The notes beneath the pieces were generated by a model that was not told the DNA's origin, made no database searches, and saw nothing but the letters and a program-made list of their open reading frames with translations. Shown here piece after piece: positions 1 to 9,500 of a DNA stretch of 64,000 nt; the first letter of the stretch is position 1; the number at the start of each line of letters is the position of its first letter. The stretch lies in contig NZ_CP062165.1 of NCBI RefSeq assembly GCF_014844075.1, positions 5,704,001 through 5,768,000 on the forward strand, in the 5' to 3' direction. The position numbers and the translations under genes are program-made. Origin of the DNA: Paenibacillus sp. JNUCC-31. Its GTDB lineage: Bacteria > Bacillota > Bacilli > Paenibacillales > Paenibacillaceae.

Positions 1-114
1 CAGCGGATCGACTTATTCGATGCCGCTGTTTTTGCGTGCGTCCGGCAGCTTGAGAATTTTGAAACGGCTGGTACGGCTAAGGGCTGGCTGAAAGGGGGTG
101 GAAGAGCTGAGTAA
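1..114 (+). CDS. Phage terminase large subunit, C-terminal end (partial)
   Basis: Frame 1 is open from the window edge to a TAA at 112-114, giving 37 residues that start [16 protein letters not shown]. An R-I-D-x-x-D-A pattern close to the C-terminus is common in large terminase (packaging ATPase/nuclease) subunits. The position directly before the portal gene, with a 17-base overlap, is the usual place for terL. Only the tail end is visible, so none of the Walker or nuclease motifs can be checked. The assignment rests mainly on gene order. Confidence 0.5.
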   Translation, partial: QRIDLFDAAVFACVRQLENFETAGTAKGWLKGGGRAE

Positions 115-1309
115 AAAGAAGAGAGGCCGCAGCGCAAGCCAGAACCGAGCCGATTCAAAATCGAGTGTAGGTTGGTTTATGACAACCGAAGCACACGACA
201 TGTTGTGTGTGCCGGGATATACCAGATTGTCCGATAACCCGGAAGTGAAGATGGCCGTTCATAAGATTTCAGAGCTGATCAGCACCATGACCATCCACCT
301 GATGCAGAACACAGATAACGGTGATGTTCGGATCAGGAATGGACTGGCACGAAAAATAGACGTTGACCCGTACAGTCTGATGACGCGCAAGACATGGATG
401 TACAACATTGTCAGTACCTTACTGTTGCATGGAGATGGTAACAGTGTTGTTTATCCGAAAATGAGGGCGGGTCTGATTGATGAGCTGATTCCCTTTAAGC
501 CATCAAGCGTGAGTTTTCAAGACACGGATAAAGGCTATTTGATTCGATATCAAGGTCAGGCGTACGACCATGATGAAGTGCTTCATTTTGTAATCAATCC
601 TGACCCGGAACGACCGTGGATCGGAACTGGGTATAGGGCAGTGCTGAAGGACATTATTCACAACCTCAAACAGGCTACAGCCACGAAGAAGGGTTTCATG
701 AGTGGGAAGTATATGCCAAGCCTGATTGTGAAGGTGGACGCGAATACAGCAGAGTTGTCCAGTGAAGAGGGACGCAACGATGTGTACAATATGTACCTTG
801 AACGCTCCGAAGCAGGACAACCATGGATTATCCCGGCCGACATGATTGAAGTGGAGCAGGTTAAGCCATTGTCCTTAAACGATATTGCGATTAATGAATC
901 GGTTCAACTGGATAAGCGAACGGTGGCGGGCATTCTTGATGTGCCAGCCTTTTTTGTTGGTGTCGGTGATTTCCGCAAGGATGAATATAACGCCTTTGTG
1001 AATACGCGGATTCAGCCTTTGGCGATGGGAATCGTACAGGAATTGACCCGGAAGCTGGTTTTTGCACCGGATATGTATTTCAAGTTCAATCCGCGTAGCC
1101 TTTACGCCTATGACCTTAAAGAACTGGCAGATGTCGGGAGCAATCTTTTTGTTCGAAGTCTCATGCTGGGAAATGAGGTTCGGGATTGGATCGGTTTGTC
1201 GCCGCTTGAGGGTCTAAATGAACGGATCATCCTTGAAAACTACATTCCAGCCGGAATGATCGGGGAACAGAAAAAGCTGAACCAAGGGGGAGGTGAGGAA
1301 GATGGATAG
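98..1309 (+). CDS. Phage portal protein (HK97 family)
   Basis: This 403-residue protein forms the dodecameric portal ring through which DNA is packaged and to which the connector binds. The length and the composition of the core (about residues 40-360) fit the HK97-type portal family, and the prohead protease and capsid genes follow at once. The most upstream start in frame is GTG at 98, with AAAGGGGG abutting it; this spacing is too tight for a good ribosome site, so an internal ATG (for example at 179) or translational coupling to the overlapping terminase is possible. The C-terminus is Gly/Glu rich and overlaps the protease start by 8 bases. Confidence 0.9.
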   Translation: MEELSKKKRGRSASQNRADSKSSVGWFMTTEAHDMLCVPGYTRLSDNPEVKMAVHKISELISTMTIHLMQNTDNGDVRIRNGLARKIDVDPYSLMTRKTWMYNIVSTLLLHGDGNSVVYPKMRAGLIDELIPFKPSSVSFQDTDKGYLIRYQGQAYDHDEVLHFVINPDPERPWIGTGYRAVLKDIIHNLKQATATKKGFMSGKYMPSLIVKVDANTAELSSEEGRNDVYNMYLERSEAGQPWIIPADMIEVEQVKPLSLNDIAINESVQLDKRTVAGILDVPAFFVGVGDFRKDEYNAFVNTRIQPLAMGIVQELTRKLVFAPDMYFKFNPRSLYAYDLKELADVGSNLFVRSLMLGNEVRDWIGLSPLEGLNERIILENYIPAGMIGEQKKLNQGGGEEDG

Positions 1310-1874
1310 GACAGTGAAAGTTACCCGCAGCCTGACAACCAAACTCGAAACACGTGAAGCGGATGACCAGTCTTTGGTGATTGAAGGCTATTTTGCAGTG
1401 TTCAACCGGGAAACAGAGCTTTGGCAAGGCGCTTTCGAAGAGATTGCGTCTGAAGCGTTCGAACGCACCCTTAGTAATGATATCCGGGCGCTGGCGAATC
1501 ACGAAACCATGTTTGTTCTTGGCCGGAATAAGGCGGGAACGCTGGAACTGAAAACGGACAGTCATGGTCTTTGGGGTAGAGTCAAGATCAACCCGGATGA
1601 TTCGGACGCGATGAACCTGTATGCGAGGGTTAAGCGAGGCGATGTAGATCAATGTTCTTTCGGTTTCAACATTTTGCGAGAGGAAACAGATTGGCGGGAT
1701 GACGGCACGGTGAAATGGACCATTCGCGAGATTGATCTACATGAGGTGAGCGTTGTCACGTTCCCGGCCTACGCTGATACAGGGGTGCAGGCAAGGAAGG
1801 ATGAGGTTGCGCAGCATCGTGACCGTCAAATGCAACAACGGAAACATCAACTAAAGGGGAGGCTGATTAAATAA
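1302..1874 (+). CDS. Phage prohead protease (HK97 family, caudovirus)
   Basis: A protein of about 190 residues that cleaves the scaffold or delta domain of the capsid protein during head maturation. It contains the pattern typical of HK97-type proteases: [14 protein letters not shown] near the N-terminus, the conserved His in [12 protein letters not shown], and the Ser region [12 protein letters not shown] followed by [12 protein letters not shown]. These give a His/Ser herpes-assemblin-like active site. ATG at 1302 is preferred over GTG at 1293 because GGGGAGGTGAGG (1286-1297) lies just upstream. The stop overlaps the capsid ATG by one base, indicating coupling. Confidence 0.9.
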   Translation: MDRTVKVTRSLTTKLETREADDQSLVIEGYFAVFNRETELWQGAFEEIASEAFERTLSNDIRALANHETMFVLGRNKAGTLELKTDSHGLWGRVKINPDDSDAMNLYARVKRGDVDQCSFGFNILREETDWRDDGTVKWTIREIDLHEVSVVTFPAYADTGVQARKDEVAQHRDRQMQQRKHQLKGRLIK

Positions 1875-3271
1875 TGGCACTGAGACAAATTATGCTTGCA
1901 AAAAAGATTAAACAGCGGAAGGCAGACTTGGAAGGCTATCTGGAACAGGAACGCGGACTCATTACTCGGTCTGAAGAACTGGAGCGAGCGATTGAAGAAG
2001 CTACTACCGAAGAGGAAATCAATACAGTGGAAGAAAGTATTGAGGCACTTGAGCAGGAGAAGGAAGAGGTTGCTTCCAAGAAAGGCACACTTGAAGATGA
2101 AATTACACAAATGGAATCTGAACTGGAAGAGTTGAACAGTAAAGAGCCTACCAATACGCCCGGAAATGGCGGAGAGCAAAGACAACAAATGCAACAACCA
2201 CAAATCGTAGGGGGCGAAACAAGAATGAGCAAAAGAGCAAACTTTGGTATGACTCGGGAGCAACGTACAGCGTATGTGCAACGGGCCGAGGTAAAAGAAT
2301 TCTATGAACGCGTTCGTAGCCTGATGGCTGAGAAACGTGCAGTTAATGGTGCGGAGCTGACCATTCCTGATACGGTGCTAGAGCTGCTTCGTGACAATCT
2401 GGATGGGTTCTCAAAATTGGTCAAGTATGTTCGACTTCGCCCATTGAAAGGAACAGCACGTCAAACGATTGCTGGTGAAATCCCGGAAGCAATCTGGACG
2501 GAAGCTTGCGGGAAGCTCAATGAATTGTCCTTTGATTTCTCTCAGATTGAGATTGATGGATACAAGGTTGGCGGTTTTATTCCGGTTTGCAAAGCTACAT
2601 TGGAAGATTCGGATATTAACCTTGCAAATGAAGTAGAGTACATGCTTGGCGAAGCGATCGGATATGCGCTGGACAAGGCGATTGTATACGGCACTGGCGT
2701 GAAAATGCCGCTCGGTTTCGTTACACGTCTGGCTGATGCAACACCTGATTATGGCCCTGATGTATCGACCACTAACATCAAAAAGTTGCCAGTGGCTACG
2801 GGAGTTGAACTGTTTAAGTCTGTGCTGAAAACACTTGCGAATGCGAAAAGCCGTAGAGCGAGAAACGGGCTTGTGTTGGTCATGAATGAGATGACTTGGA
2901 ACAGCTTGGTTCTTCCTGAATCCCTTTCCGTTAATGCTGCGGGTACGATTGTGGCGGCTAATGGGGGCACGTTCCCTGTTGTAGGTGCAAAAGTTGAATT
3001 CCTTGATTTTGTTCCGGTAGGCGACATTGCAGGCGGATATCTTGAGAAGTATCTGTTGTCTGAGCGTCAAGGCGGTTTCTTTGGTGCATCCGAGCATGTG
3101 CGTTGGATCGAGGATGAAGTCGTGTTTAAGGGCACGGCACGCTATGACGGGAAACCTGTACGTCCTGATTCATTCATTCTCTTTAACATCCAGAACGCGG
3201 AGCCGACAAAAAGTGTTGCATTCGCACCTGATAAGGCTAATGAAGCAACTGAAACTCCAGACGGAGCCTAA
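1874..3271 (+). CDS. Major capsid protein, HK97 fold
   Basis: A 465-residue capsid subunit. Residues 1 to about 115 form a Glu/Lys-rich coiled coil that corresponds to the delta (scaffolding) domain removed by the upstream protease. The HK97-fold shell domain follows from about residue 140 to the end, with GEIPEAIWTEACGKLNELSF and the A-domain region VLVMNEMTWNSLVLPESL. The position between protease and connector genes is canonical. The cleavage site would lie near MSKRANFG (about residue 118), inferred from the change in composition. Confidence 0.93.
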   Translation: MALRQIMLAKKIKQRKADLEGYLEQERGLITRSEELERAIEEATTEEEINTVEESIEALEQEKEEVASKKGTLEDEITQMESELEELNSKEPTNTPGNGGEQRQQMQQPQIVGGETRMSKRANFGMTREQRTAYVQRAEVKEFYERVRSLMAEKRAVNGAELTIPDTVLELLRDNLDGFSKLVKYVRLRPLKGTARQTIAGEIPEAIWTEACGKLNELSFDFSQIEIDGYKVGGFIPVCKATLEDSDINLANEVEYMLGEAIGYALDKAIVYGTGVKMPLGFVTRLADATPDYGPDVSTTNIKKLPVATGVELFKSVLKTLANAKSRRARNGLVLVMNEMTWNSLVLPESLSVNAAGTIVAANGGTFPVVGAKVEFLDFVPVGDIAGGYLEKYLLSERQGGFFGASEHVRWIEDEVVFKGTARYDGKPVRPDSFILFNIQNAEPTKSVAFAPDKANEATETPDGA

Positions 3272-3290
3272 ACACGAAAGGGTGATCTAA

Positions 3291-3461
3291 ATGCCTTACA
3301 TCGTCATTAAGGATTTCAAGGATTTAGAAGATAAAAATCACATTTACCGTGCCGGGGATAAGTATCCTCGGTCTGGCCGTGGGAAAAAGGAACGCTTAGA
3401 AGAATTGTTGAGTTCGGACAATCTTCGCGGCGAACCATTAATTGAGGAAGTAGGCGATTGA
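3291..3461 (+). CDS. Small phage head-region protein, function unknown
   Basis: A 56-codon gene starting ATG at 3291 behind GAAAGGGTGAT (3276-3286) and ending TGA at 3461, two bases before the next start. The product begins MPYIVIKDFKDLED and is highly charged, with an N-terminal stretch that looks like a small beta element. Short genes of this kind often sit between capsid and connector genes in Firmicute siphophages, but no function is assigned here. The tight fit between flanking genes and the good ribosome site support it as a real gene. Confidence 0.7.
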   Translation: MPYIVIKDFKDLEDKNHIYRAGDKYPRSGRGKKERLEELLSSDNLRGEPLIEEVGD

Positions 3462-3462
3462 T

Positions 3463-3741
3463 ATGGATATCGCCCTGATTGTTGGATTAATCAAGGAACG
3501 TTTGGCTATTCGTGCAAACGTGCGGGACAACTACATTACGGCCATCGCTAATTCGGTGGTCACGGAACTGGAGGATGAGAAGGGGTTGACGCTGGATGCG
3601 GACAACGCCAATCACCTCCAGTTTTGCGTAGATTATGCCGCGTGGCGCTACCAGAGCAGGGACACCGAGGGTTCAATGCCGAGACACCTTCAATTCAGGC
3701 TCCATAACCTGATTCTGCATGCACGGAGGAAGAACACATGA
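3463..3741 (+). CDS. Phage head-tail connector protein (gp6-like)
   Basis: A 92-residue, mostly helical protein. Its size, helical character (VGLIKERLAIRANVRDNYI; CVDYAAWRYQSRD) and place straight after the capsid gene match the HK97 gp6 / SPP1 gp15 adaptor family that docks under the portal ring. It overlaps the next gene by 4 bases (ATGA). The assignment is from family shape and gene order rather than catalytic residues. Confidence 0.7.
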   Translation: MDIALIVGLIKERLAIRANVRDNYITAIANSVVTELEDEKGLTLDADNANHLQFCVDYAAWRYQSRDTEGSMPRHLQFRLHNLILHARRKNT

Positions 3742-4046
3742 GAGGTGACCACGAACTCATCTTAATCAAGCCCGGTGGCCGTACAAAAGATAACATCGGG
3801 AATGAGATCGTCATTGATCCTGTGGAAACGCCAGTGCTTTGTGATCTTCGTTCGGTGGGGCGCAATGAATTTTATAGCGCAGCTACCGCCGGGATGGCAC
3901 CGGAAATCGTCTTTGTCATGCATCCATATGAATACAGCGGCGAGCAGCTAGTCACGTTTGAAGGCGTTCGATATCAAGTCATTCGGACATATTCAGAGCA
4001 TGACGAGGAAGTCGAGCTAGTATGTGGGAAGGTGAAGGGCAAATGA
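3738..4046 (+). CDS. Phage head closure / head-tail adaptor protein
   Basis: A 102-residue, beta-rich protein beginning MRGDHELILIKPGG. The repeated strands and the closing segment VRYQVIRTYSEHDEEVELVC are typical of the SPP1 gp16-like head-closure family, which sits between adaptor and tail completion protein. It overlaps its neighbours by 4 bases on each side, showing translational coupling in the head-tail joining block. Confidence 0.7.
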   Translation: MRGDHELILIKPGGRTKDNIGNEIVIDPVETPVLCDLRSVGRNEFYSAATAGMAPEIVFVMHPYEYSGEQLVTFEGVRYQVIRTYSEHDEEVELVCGKVKGK

Positions 4047-4417
4047 CAACCATTAACCAACTGGCGCAGGAAATCGTGAGGGCTGTCAAGGCATATACAG
4101 ATGATGTCTCTGACGCGATAGAAACGCGTGTTGATGAAGTTGCGGAACTGGTTCGTGCTGATGTTGAAGCCAATGCACCTAAGAGGACAGGGAAGTATGC
4201 CAAAGGATTCAAGGTGACCAAACAGGGAAGTAGTGGAAAGGCCAAGCGAGTGGTTTGGAATAAGAAAAAATCCAGAATCGTTCATTTGAATGAATTCGGA
4301 TATGCGAAGCGGGGCGGCGGCAGAGTTGCAGGCCGTCCACATTTGCGTCCTGCCTATGATCGTCATGCCGCGAATCTACCGGACGATATTAAACGAATCA
4401 TCAGGAACGGGGGATAG
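4043..4417 (+). CDS. HK97 gp10-family tail completion protein
   Basis: A 124-residue protein with an N-terminal helix followed by DVEANAPKRTGKYAKGFKV, the hallmark of the HK97 gp10 family (A-P-x-R-T-G-x-L/Y). The basic patch and the C-terminal RPAYDRH region also fit. Members join the head to the tail or help tail completion. The start is placed at ATG 4043 rather than 4022 because GGAAGGTGAAGG (4028-4039) sits just upstream of it. Confidence 0.83.
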   Translation: MTTINQLAQEIVRAVKAYTDDVSDAIETRVDEVAELVRADVEANAPKRTGKYAKGFKVTKQGSSGKAKRVVWNKKKSRIVHLNEFGYAKRGGGRVAGRPHLRPAYDRHAANLPDDIKRIIRNGG

Positions 4418-4423
4418 ACGGGG

Positions 4424-4759
4424 ATGCAGCAAGCCGAATTATATCAACTGCTTGAATCCATCGGATTACCCTTAGCCTATGGCGAGTTCAAGTCTACGCC
4501 TGAATTACCCGCTCCTGATCCGCCGTTCATCGTCTATCAATTTGCCTATTCGGGCGACTTGATGGCGGACAACCGGAACTATCTGAAGATTTCCAATTTT
4601 CAGATCGAGCTATACACCGACATCAAGGATTTGGTGGCTGAAGGGCTTGTGGAAGATGTCCTTGAAGTGGCTGAATTACCATATTCGAAAACCGAAATTA
4701 CGCTTGATAGCGAAGCGATGTATCAAATCATTTATGAAATACAACTCATTGGAGGGTGA
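4424..4759 (+). CDS. Probable tail terminator / tail completion protein
   Basis: A 111-residue protein with alternating helix and strand and the segment PPFIVYQFAYSGDLMADN, which resembles tail terminator-like proteins found just before the major tail protein in siphophages. Such proteins cap the tail tube and set the connection with the head. The assignment depends on position and size; no diagnostic motif is visible. Confidence 0.6.
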   Translation: MQQAELYQLLESIGLPLAYGEFKSTPELPAPDPPFIVYQFAYSGDLMADNRNYLKISNFQIELYTDIKDLVAEGLVEDVLEVAELPYSKTEITLDSEAMYQIIYEIQLIGG

Positions 4760-4765
4760 CGACAA

Positions 4766-5353
4766 ATGTCAGAAAACAAAGTTACGTTTGGTCTGGACAA
4801 GGTACACATTGCATTCTTTGATAAAGATGCTACAACCGGACAACCAGCATGGGAAACGCCAATTCCGATTCCAGGTGCTGTGCGCTGGACACCTGAAGCG
4901 CAAGGGGAGACAACCACGTTTTATGCTGACAACATGGCATATTTCCTTGTGACAAGTAACAACGGTTATACCGGAGAACTGGAGATGGCAAACATTCCAG
5001 ATGAGATCAAAGCCCGGATGTTTGGCTGGAAGATTGATGACAATGGTATGTTGGTCGAAATCGCAGACGGTATGCCTGAGAAATTTGCTTTGCTGGGCCA
5101 AGTGAAAGGCGACAAGCGTGATAGACGCTTCGTGCACTACGATTGCCAAGCAGCTCGTACAGCGAAGGAGAATACCACTAAAGGGGAGTCAACAGAAATT
5201 GTGGGCGAAACCTTGACAATGACAACTTCGCCAATTGAGATCAATGATAATGTCATCGTTAAAGGTGATATGGAATTGAACGCAACGAATGCAACTGAGT
5301 TCAATTCCTTCTTCTCCAAAGTCTACACGCCGACATTCACACCTGCGGCTTAA
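4766..5353 (+). CDS. Major tail tube protein (phi13 family)
   Basis: A 195-residue tail tube subunit. The start NKVTFGLDKVHIAFFD, the core PGAVRWTPEAQGETTTFYAD and the later block YDCQAARTAKENTT match the phi13-type major tail protein family of Gram-positive siphophages. It lies between the terminator-like gene and the tail chaperones, as expected. A stable hairpin follows the stop codon, which may set the high level of this transcript relative to the downstream genes. Confidence 0.88.
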   Translation: MSENKVTFGLDKVHIAFFDKDATTGQPAWETPIPIPGAVRWTPEAQGETTTFYADNMAYFLVTSNNGYTGELEMANIPDEIKARMFGWKIDDNGMLVEIADGMPEKFALLGQVKGDKRDRRFVHYDCQAARTAKENTTKGESTEIVGETLTMTTSPIEINDNVIVKGDMELNATNATEFNSFFSKVYTPTFTPAA

Positions 5354-5368
5354 CTTCTCAAAGATTTG

Positions 5369-5399
5369 GAATCCCGTCCGGTGAGATTGGACGGGATTC
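5369..5399 (+). terminator. Perfect 11-bp hairpin after the major tail gene
   Basis: The arms 5369-5379 and 5389-5399 pair perfectly around a 9-base loop. No U-tract follows, so it is more likely an mRNA stabiliser or attenuator than a full intrinsic terminator. Its place straight after the most highly expressed tail gene fits a role in dosing the downstream genes. Confidence 0.5.
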
Positions 5400-5430
5400 A
5401 GCCATATTTAAATGAATGGAGACGATAGGC

Positions 5431-5853
5431 ATGAAAGAACTTCAATTTGGAGAAAAGAAAGTACCAATCACTGCATCAGCCCCGGCACTACTTTACTATA
5501 GACAGGAATTTGGAGCTGATTTAATTGGCGATATGACAAAGATGATTAGCGACTATGATACAGGTGGAGATCAAGAAGAAAACCCAGAAGTCAACCCTGT
5601 AGCTACCACATCCGATGCTCTTGCACTGGGTAATATTAACTTCTTGTCTTTCCTGCAACTGGCTTGGGCTATGGCGAAGGCGTATCAGTACGGAAAACCC
5701 TTCCCTAAATTTGAAACGTGGCTGAATGATTATGGTGAAGATATCGATTTCTCGGATGAGGGATTCATTATCGATATTGTGGAGGAAGCCACGACAGGCT
5801 TTTTTCGTCAAAATCAGGGAGTCAAAGGAGCATTCGCAGGCCGTAGAAAATGA
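5431..5853 (+). CDS. Tail assembly chaperone, first frame (gpG-like)
   Basis: A 140-residue protein read from ATG 5431 (GGAG at 5418-5421). It has the segment MKELQFGEKKVPITASAPAL and an acidic linker, with a helical core FLSFLQLAWAMAKAYQYG. Proteins of this type, between the tail tube and the tape measure gene, bind the tape measure protein during tail assembly. The frame ends just after an overlapping second frame, the usual gpG/gpGT arrangement. See the next entry for the possible frameshift. Confidence 0.78.
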   Translation: MKELQFGEKKVPITASAPALLYYRQEFGADLIGDMTKMISDYDTGGDQEENPEVNPVATTSDALALGNINFLSFLQLAWAMAKAYQYGKPFPKFETWLNDYGEDIDFSDEGFIIDIVEEATTGFFRQNQGVKGAFAGRRK

Positions 5854-6037
5854 TTCTCGTTTAGAGATAGATATGTTGGCGATTGGCAAGCGAATCGGCT
5901 TGAGCATGCAGGAAATGAGCGAAATGACCTGTTCTGATTTAATTGATCTTGCTCGAAGCTTCACAGGGAAGGAAGAGCAGAAGAAAGGGCCGCGAGAAGC
6001 TACACAAGCGGACATTGATGCCTTTTATGGGCGTTAG
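5726..6037 (+). CDS. Tail assembly chaperone, second frame (gpT-like extension)
   Basis: An open frame overlapping the end of the gpG-like gene and shifted +1 (or -2) relative to it. Only the part after about 5820 looks like protein, with the helical segment EIDMLAIGKRIGLSMQEMSE. The ATG at 5726 has no ribosome site; the first plausible internal start is ATG 5872, with only a weak AGAG upstream. It is therefore likely to be made as a fusion with the first frame by programmed frameshifting. A run TTTTTTC in the overlap is one candidate slip site, but this is inference. Confidence 0.6.
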   Translation: MIMVKISISRMRDSLSILWRKPRQAFFVKIRESKEHSQAVENDSRLEIDMLAIGKRIGLSMQEMSEMTCSDLIDLARSFTGKEEQKKGPREATQADIDAFYGR

Positions 6038-6047
6038 GAGTGTACAC

Positions 6048-6380
6048 ATGTTACCAATGACATGCAGTGATGGGTGCGGTCAGGATTTCGTGCTGATCAG
6101 CCATGGAAAAGAACAGGTGTTGCCGGGTGTGGACAGGGTTGGTTTTTCCTGTCCGCATTGCGGCAAGGTTTATACAGCGTATTATTCAAATCGCAAAGTG
6201 GAGAAACTCCACGCTGAGCTTGCTGAACTGCAACAGCGTCCGGCAAAGGGCGGTTTAACCCGTAGACAGGTGGAGGGGATCATTGTTCGAATCAAAAACA
6301 CTAAAAAGAAACTTGCCGCTGAAATGGGGCGGCTACGAATTCAGGTAGAGGGAGATTCCCAAACGTCTGGGAATTTATAA
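6048..6380 (+). CDS. Small phage protein with zinc ribbon and coiled coil
   Basis: A 110-residue protein starting ATG 6048 behind TAGGAG (6035-6040). It has Cys pairs in MTCSDGCGQ and FSCPHCGKVYTAYY, forming a likely zinc ribbon in the first 45 residues. A basic coiled coil (about residues 48-100) follows. The layout suggests a nucleic-acid-binding or adaptor role, but no known function can be assigned. It sits between the tail chaperones and a second zinc-finger gene. Confidence 0.6.
   Translation: MLPMTCSDGCGQDFVLISHGKEQVLPGVDRVGFSCPHCGKVYTAYYSNRKVEKLHAELAELQQRPAKGGLTRRQVEGIIVRIKNTKKKLAAEMGRLRIQVEGDSQTSGNL
6355..6374. repeat. Hairpin-forming element related to the 19.49-kb palindrome
   Basis: The sequence ATTCCCAAACGTCTGGGAAT forms a 7-bp stem with a 6-base loop. 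It overlaps the end of the zinc-ribbon gene and lies 37 bases before the Com-like gene. It differs from the perfect 20-bp palindrome at 19487-19506 at only three positions. Two near-identical elements at 3' gene ends of the same prophage suggest a shared recognition site. Confidence 0.55.
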
Positions 6381-6410
6381 AAGAGCATCATGAATGTGTG
6401 GTGAAGCATA

Positions 6411-6548
6411 ATGGAAAAAGTGAAGTGTCCGCATTGCGGGCATTTGCTCTTTAAGGCGCGTTTTGCTGATCTGGAGATCAAGTGTTTGCGGTGCAAAAAA
6501 ATAGTTGAAGTCAAAATGAAGGAACAGAGCGAGCCGCACACCAAGTAG
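6411..6548 (+). CDS. Com-like zinc-finger protein
   Basis: A 45-residue gene, ATG 6411 to TAG 6548. The product has two CxxC pairs (VKCPHCGHLL and IKCLRCKKIVEVK) spaced as in Com, the small zinc protein that in phage Mu binds a stem-loop in com-mom mRNA to switch on mom translation. Here no mom gene follows in the window; the tape measure gene is next. The start has only a weak site (GGTGA). Role in this phage unknown. Confidence 0.7.
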   Translation: MEKVKCPHCGHLLFKARFADLEIKCLRCKKIVEVKMKEQSEPHTK

Positions 6549-6578
6549 CGAGCCATGCCTGCCTGATACAAAGGGTAG

Positions 6579-9500
6579 GTGGGCCGTGTGGCGGAAACGA
6601 TTAAGGGGATCAACGTTGTCATTGGTGCGGAAACAACGGGGCTTAGCAAAGCCTTATCTGATGTCAACAAAAAATCAAGGGATATCCAATCCGAGCTAAG
6701 ACAGGTTGAAAAGCTGTTGAAGTTAGATCCGGGGAATACGGAGCTGCTTGCACAGAAACAAAAACTTCTTGCTAATTCGGTGAGCAATACGCAGGAAAAA
6801 CTAAGCCGCTTACGCCAAGTACAAGAACAAGTGAATCAGCAGTTTGCCCGTGGCGACATCACCGAAGGACAGTACAGAGCATTCCAGCGCGAGGTTCAAA
6901 AGACGGAGCAGGAGCTGCGCGGACTGAACAACCGTTTGGATGAGACAACCGAAGAAATTGGAGATCAAGGCAAAAAGGTTAGTAAGCTGGGTCAAGATTA
7001 CAAAGATGCTTTTGAGCAAGCGAAGCAATCGATGGGTAACAGCTTCGACCAAATGAAGAAAGTCGGCGCGGGGGTCACGGCGTTTGGCACGGGCTTAGCA
7101 GCCGGGCTAGGCGTTGCTGTGAAAAGCGCAGCAGACTTTGAACAAGGCATGGCGAATGCCTATTCGGTTATGGACCCGGCAGAGGTAAGTAAGTTCAAGG
7201 CCGAACTGGAACAGCTCGCGATCACCATGGGCGCGCAGACGAAGTACAGCGCGACCGAGGCAGCCCAAGGTATCGAAGAACTGATCAAAGCTGGTGTCAA
7301 GGTACAAGATGTCATGAGCGGCGGTCTTTCTGGTGCGTTGTCGTTAGCAACGGCTGGAGAATTGGAGCTGGCAGATGCTGCCGAGATTGCTTCTACAGCG
7401 CTCAACGCCTTCAAATCCGATTCGCTTTCCGTCCAAGATGCGGCCGATATTTTGGCCGGGGCAGCGAACGCTTCAGCAACCAGCGTAAGCGAACTAAAAT
7501 TCGGATTGTCCCAATCGGCTTCTGTTGCCGCTTCAGTGGGCTTGTCCTTTAAAGATACAGCAACGGCGTTGGCGGCATTTGCGCAAAATGGCTTGAAGGG
7601 GTCTGATGCGGGTACATCCCTCAAAACCATGCTTATGCGGCTTCAGCCAACCACGGCAGACGCTTATGCCACATTCAAGGATTTGGGCCTTTTGACGTTG
7701 GACACCGGGAAAGCTATGGAGTATCTTTCGAAACAAGGTATCAAACCTGCTGAAATGAGCATTGACGGTATAACCCAAGCTTTAGCAACTTATATGGCCC
7801 GAGCAGACGGGGCCAAGACAGTAACAGGGAAGTATTTTAAGCAAGCGAAGGAAATGGCCGAGGCAAACGGCTGGGTGTATTCGTCATTCTACGATGCGAA
7901 TGGTTCCCTGAAAGATATGTCTGAAATTGCTGGACTCTTAAACGAAAAGATGTCCGGTCTGAATGACATGCAGCGACAAGCGGCCATGAATACGATGTTC
8001 GGATCAGATGCGATCCGCGCGGGTAACATCCTGTATAAAGAGGGTGCCGAGGGGATCGATGCTATGGCGGCGGCCATGGATAAGATCGATGCCCAAATGG
8101 TTGCCGCGCAGAAGCTGGATACCCTTAAAGGTGCGCTTGAAGAAATGCGAGGGGCCATGGAGACAGCGCAGATTACTATTGGTAATGCGCTAATTCCAGC
8201 CCTGCGGAGAATTGTTTCCACGGTGCAAGTCGTTATCGATATGTTCAACAAGGTACCGGAGGGTACGAAATCATTTATTGCGGTGCTTGGGGCCATCACG
8301 GCAGCCTTGGCACTTATTGCGGGGCCACTTCTAATTCTGATTGGATTCATGCCGCAGATTGCGGCGGGGCTGACGATGCTTACACCGATGTTCACGGCAC
8401 TTTGGACGGCCATCACGGGTCCAATCGGTATTGTTGTCGCAGCCATCGCCGCTGTCGCTGTCGGACTGACATATTTGTACAAGACTAACGAAACGGTAAG
8501 AGACGCACTTAACGCAGCTTGGCAAGCCATCAAATCGGCAGCCGAAGCTGTTTTTGGTGCGCTCAAGTCGTTTTGGGCCACGTGGGGCGGAGAGATCACC
8601 GGACTATTTAACACACTTTGGAACGGTATCAAGCTAGTCTTTAATACGGTATTTAAAGCCATATCTGAAGTTGTGAAATCCATCTTTGCCGGGATTAAAT
8701 CATTCTGGGCCACGTGGGGCAATGATATTACAGCTTTCTTCAAGGCATATTGGGCAGGCTTGTCTTTAATCTTCAACACAGTGATTAAAGCCATTTTGGA
8801 TTTTGTGCGGGTTGCCTTCAATGATATTAAATCCTTCTGGGATAAATGGGGATCAACGATCACGGCTGCATTCAAAGGTGTCTTCGAAATCTTGAAGACG
8901 CTATTCAGCGCGACCTTCACTGTGATATTCACGGTTATTAAGACTGTGTTCAACAACATCAAGGCGTTTTGGGATACATGGGGCGCGACAATCACCACCT
9001 TGTTCCGTACGGTGTTCAACGTAATCAAATCGGTCTTCACCGGAGTATGGAATGCGATTAAGATCATCGTGGAAACCGTCATCGGTGTGATATCCGGCAT
9101 TATCAAAACATGGCTGGCCATCTTCAAAGGTGATTGGGCAGGGGCGTGGAACGCAGCCAAAGGTGTAACTGAAACTGTCTGGAAGGGTATCACAGGAATC
9201 TTCAAAAATGCATTCGCTACGATGAAAGATGTCGGTAAGAATATCATCCAAGGTCTGGTACAGGGTATCGGCAATATGAAAGACGTGGTTGTTCAAAAGG
9301 CCAAAGAGATTTCGGAAGCCATTGGTGGATTCTTCAAGAAATTCTTTGACATCCACTCGCCATCACGACTTACAACCGGATACGGGGAAAACATCGGTCA
9401 AGGTTTGGCAAACGGTATTAGCAATAAGACCAAGACAGCGGAAAAGGCAGCTAAGGAGACGGCCACCAAGGTAAACAAGGCGTTCAAGGATGCATTTGCT

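Noticed and set aside
2411..3097. A 228-codon minus-strand frame opposite the capsid gene
   Set aside because: A shadow frame; the capsid reading on the plus strand is supported by motifs and gene order.
7889..9274. A 461-codon open frame on the minus strand inside the tape measure gene
   Set aside because: It is a shadow of the repetitive, low-complexity coding strand, with no ribosome site and an unnatural composition (long Ala/Ile/Ser/Pro runs).
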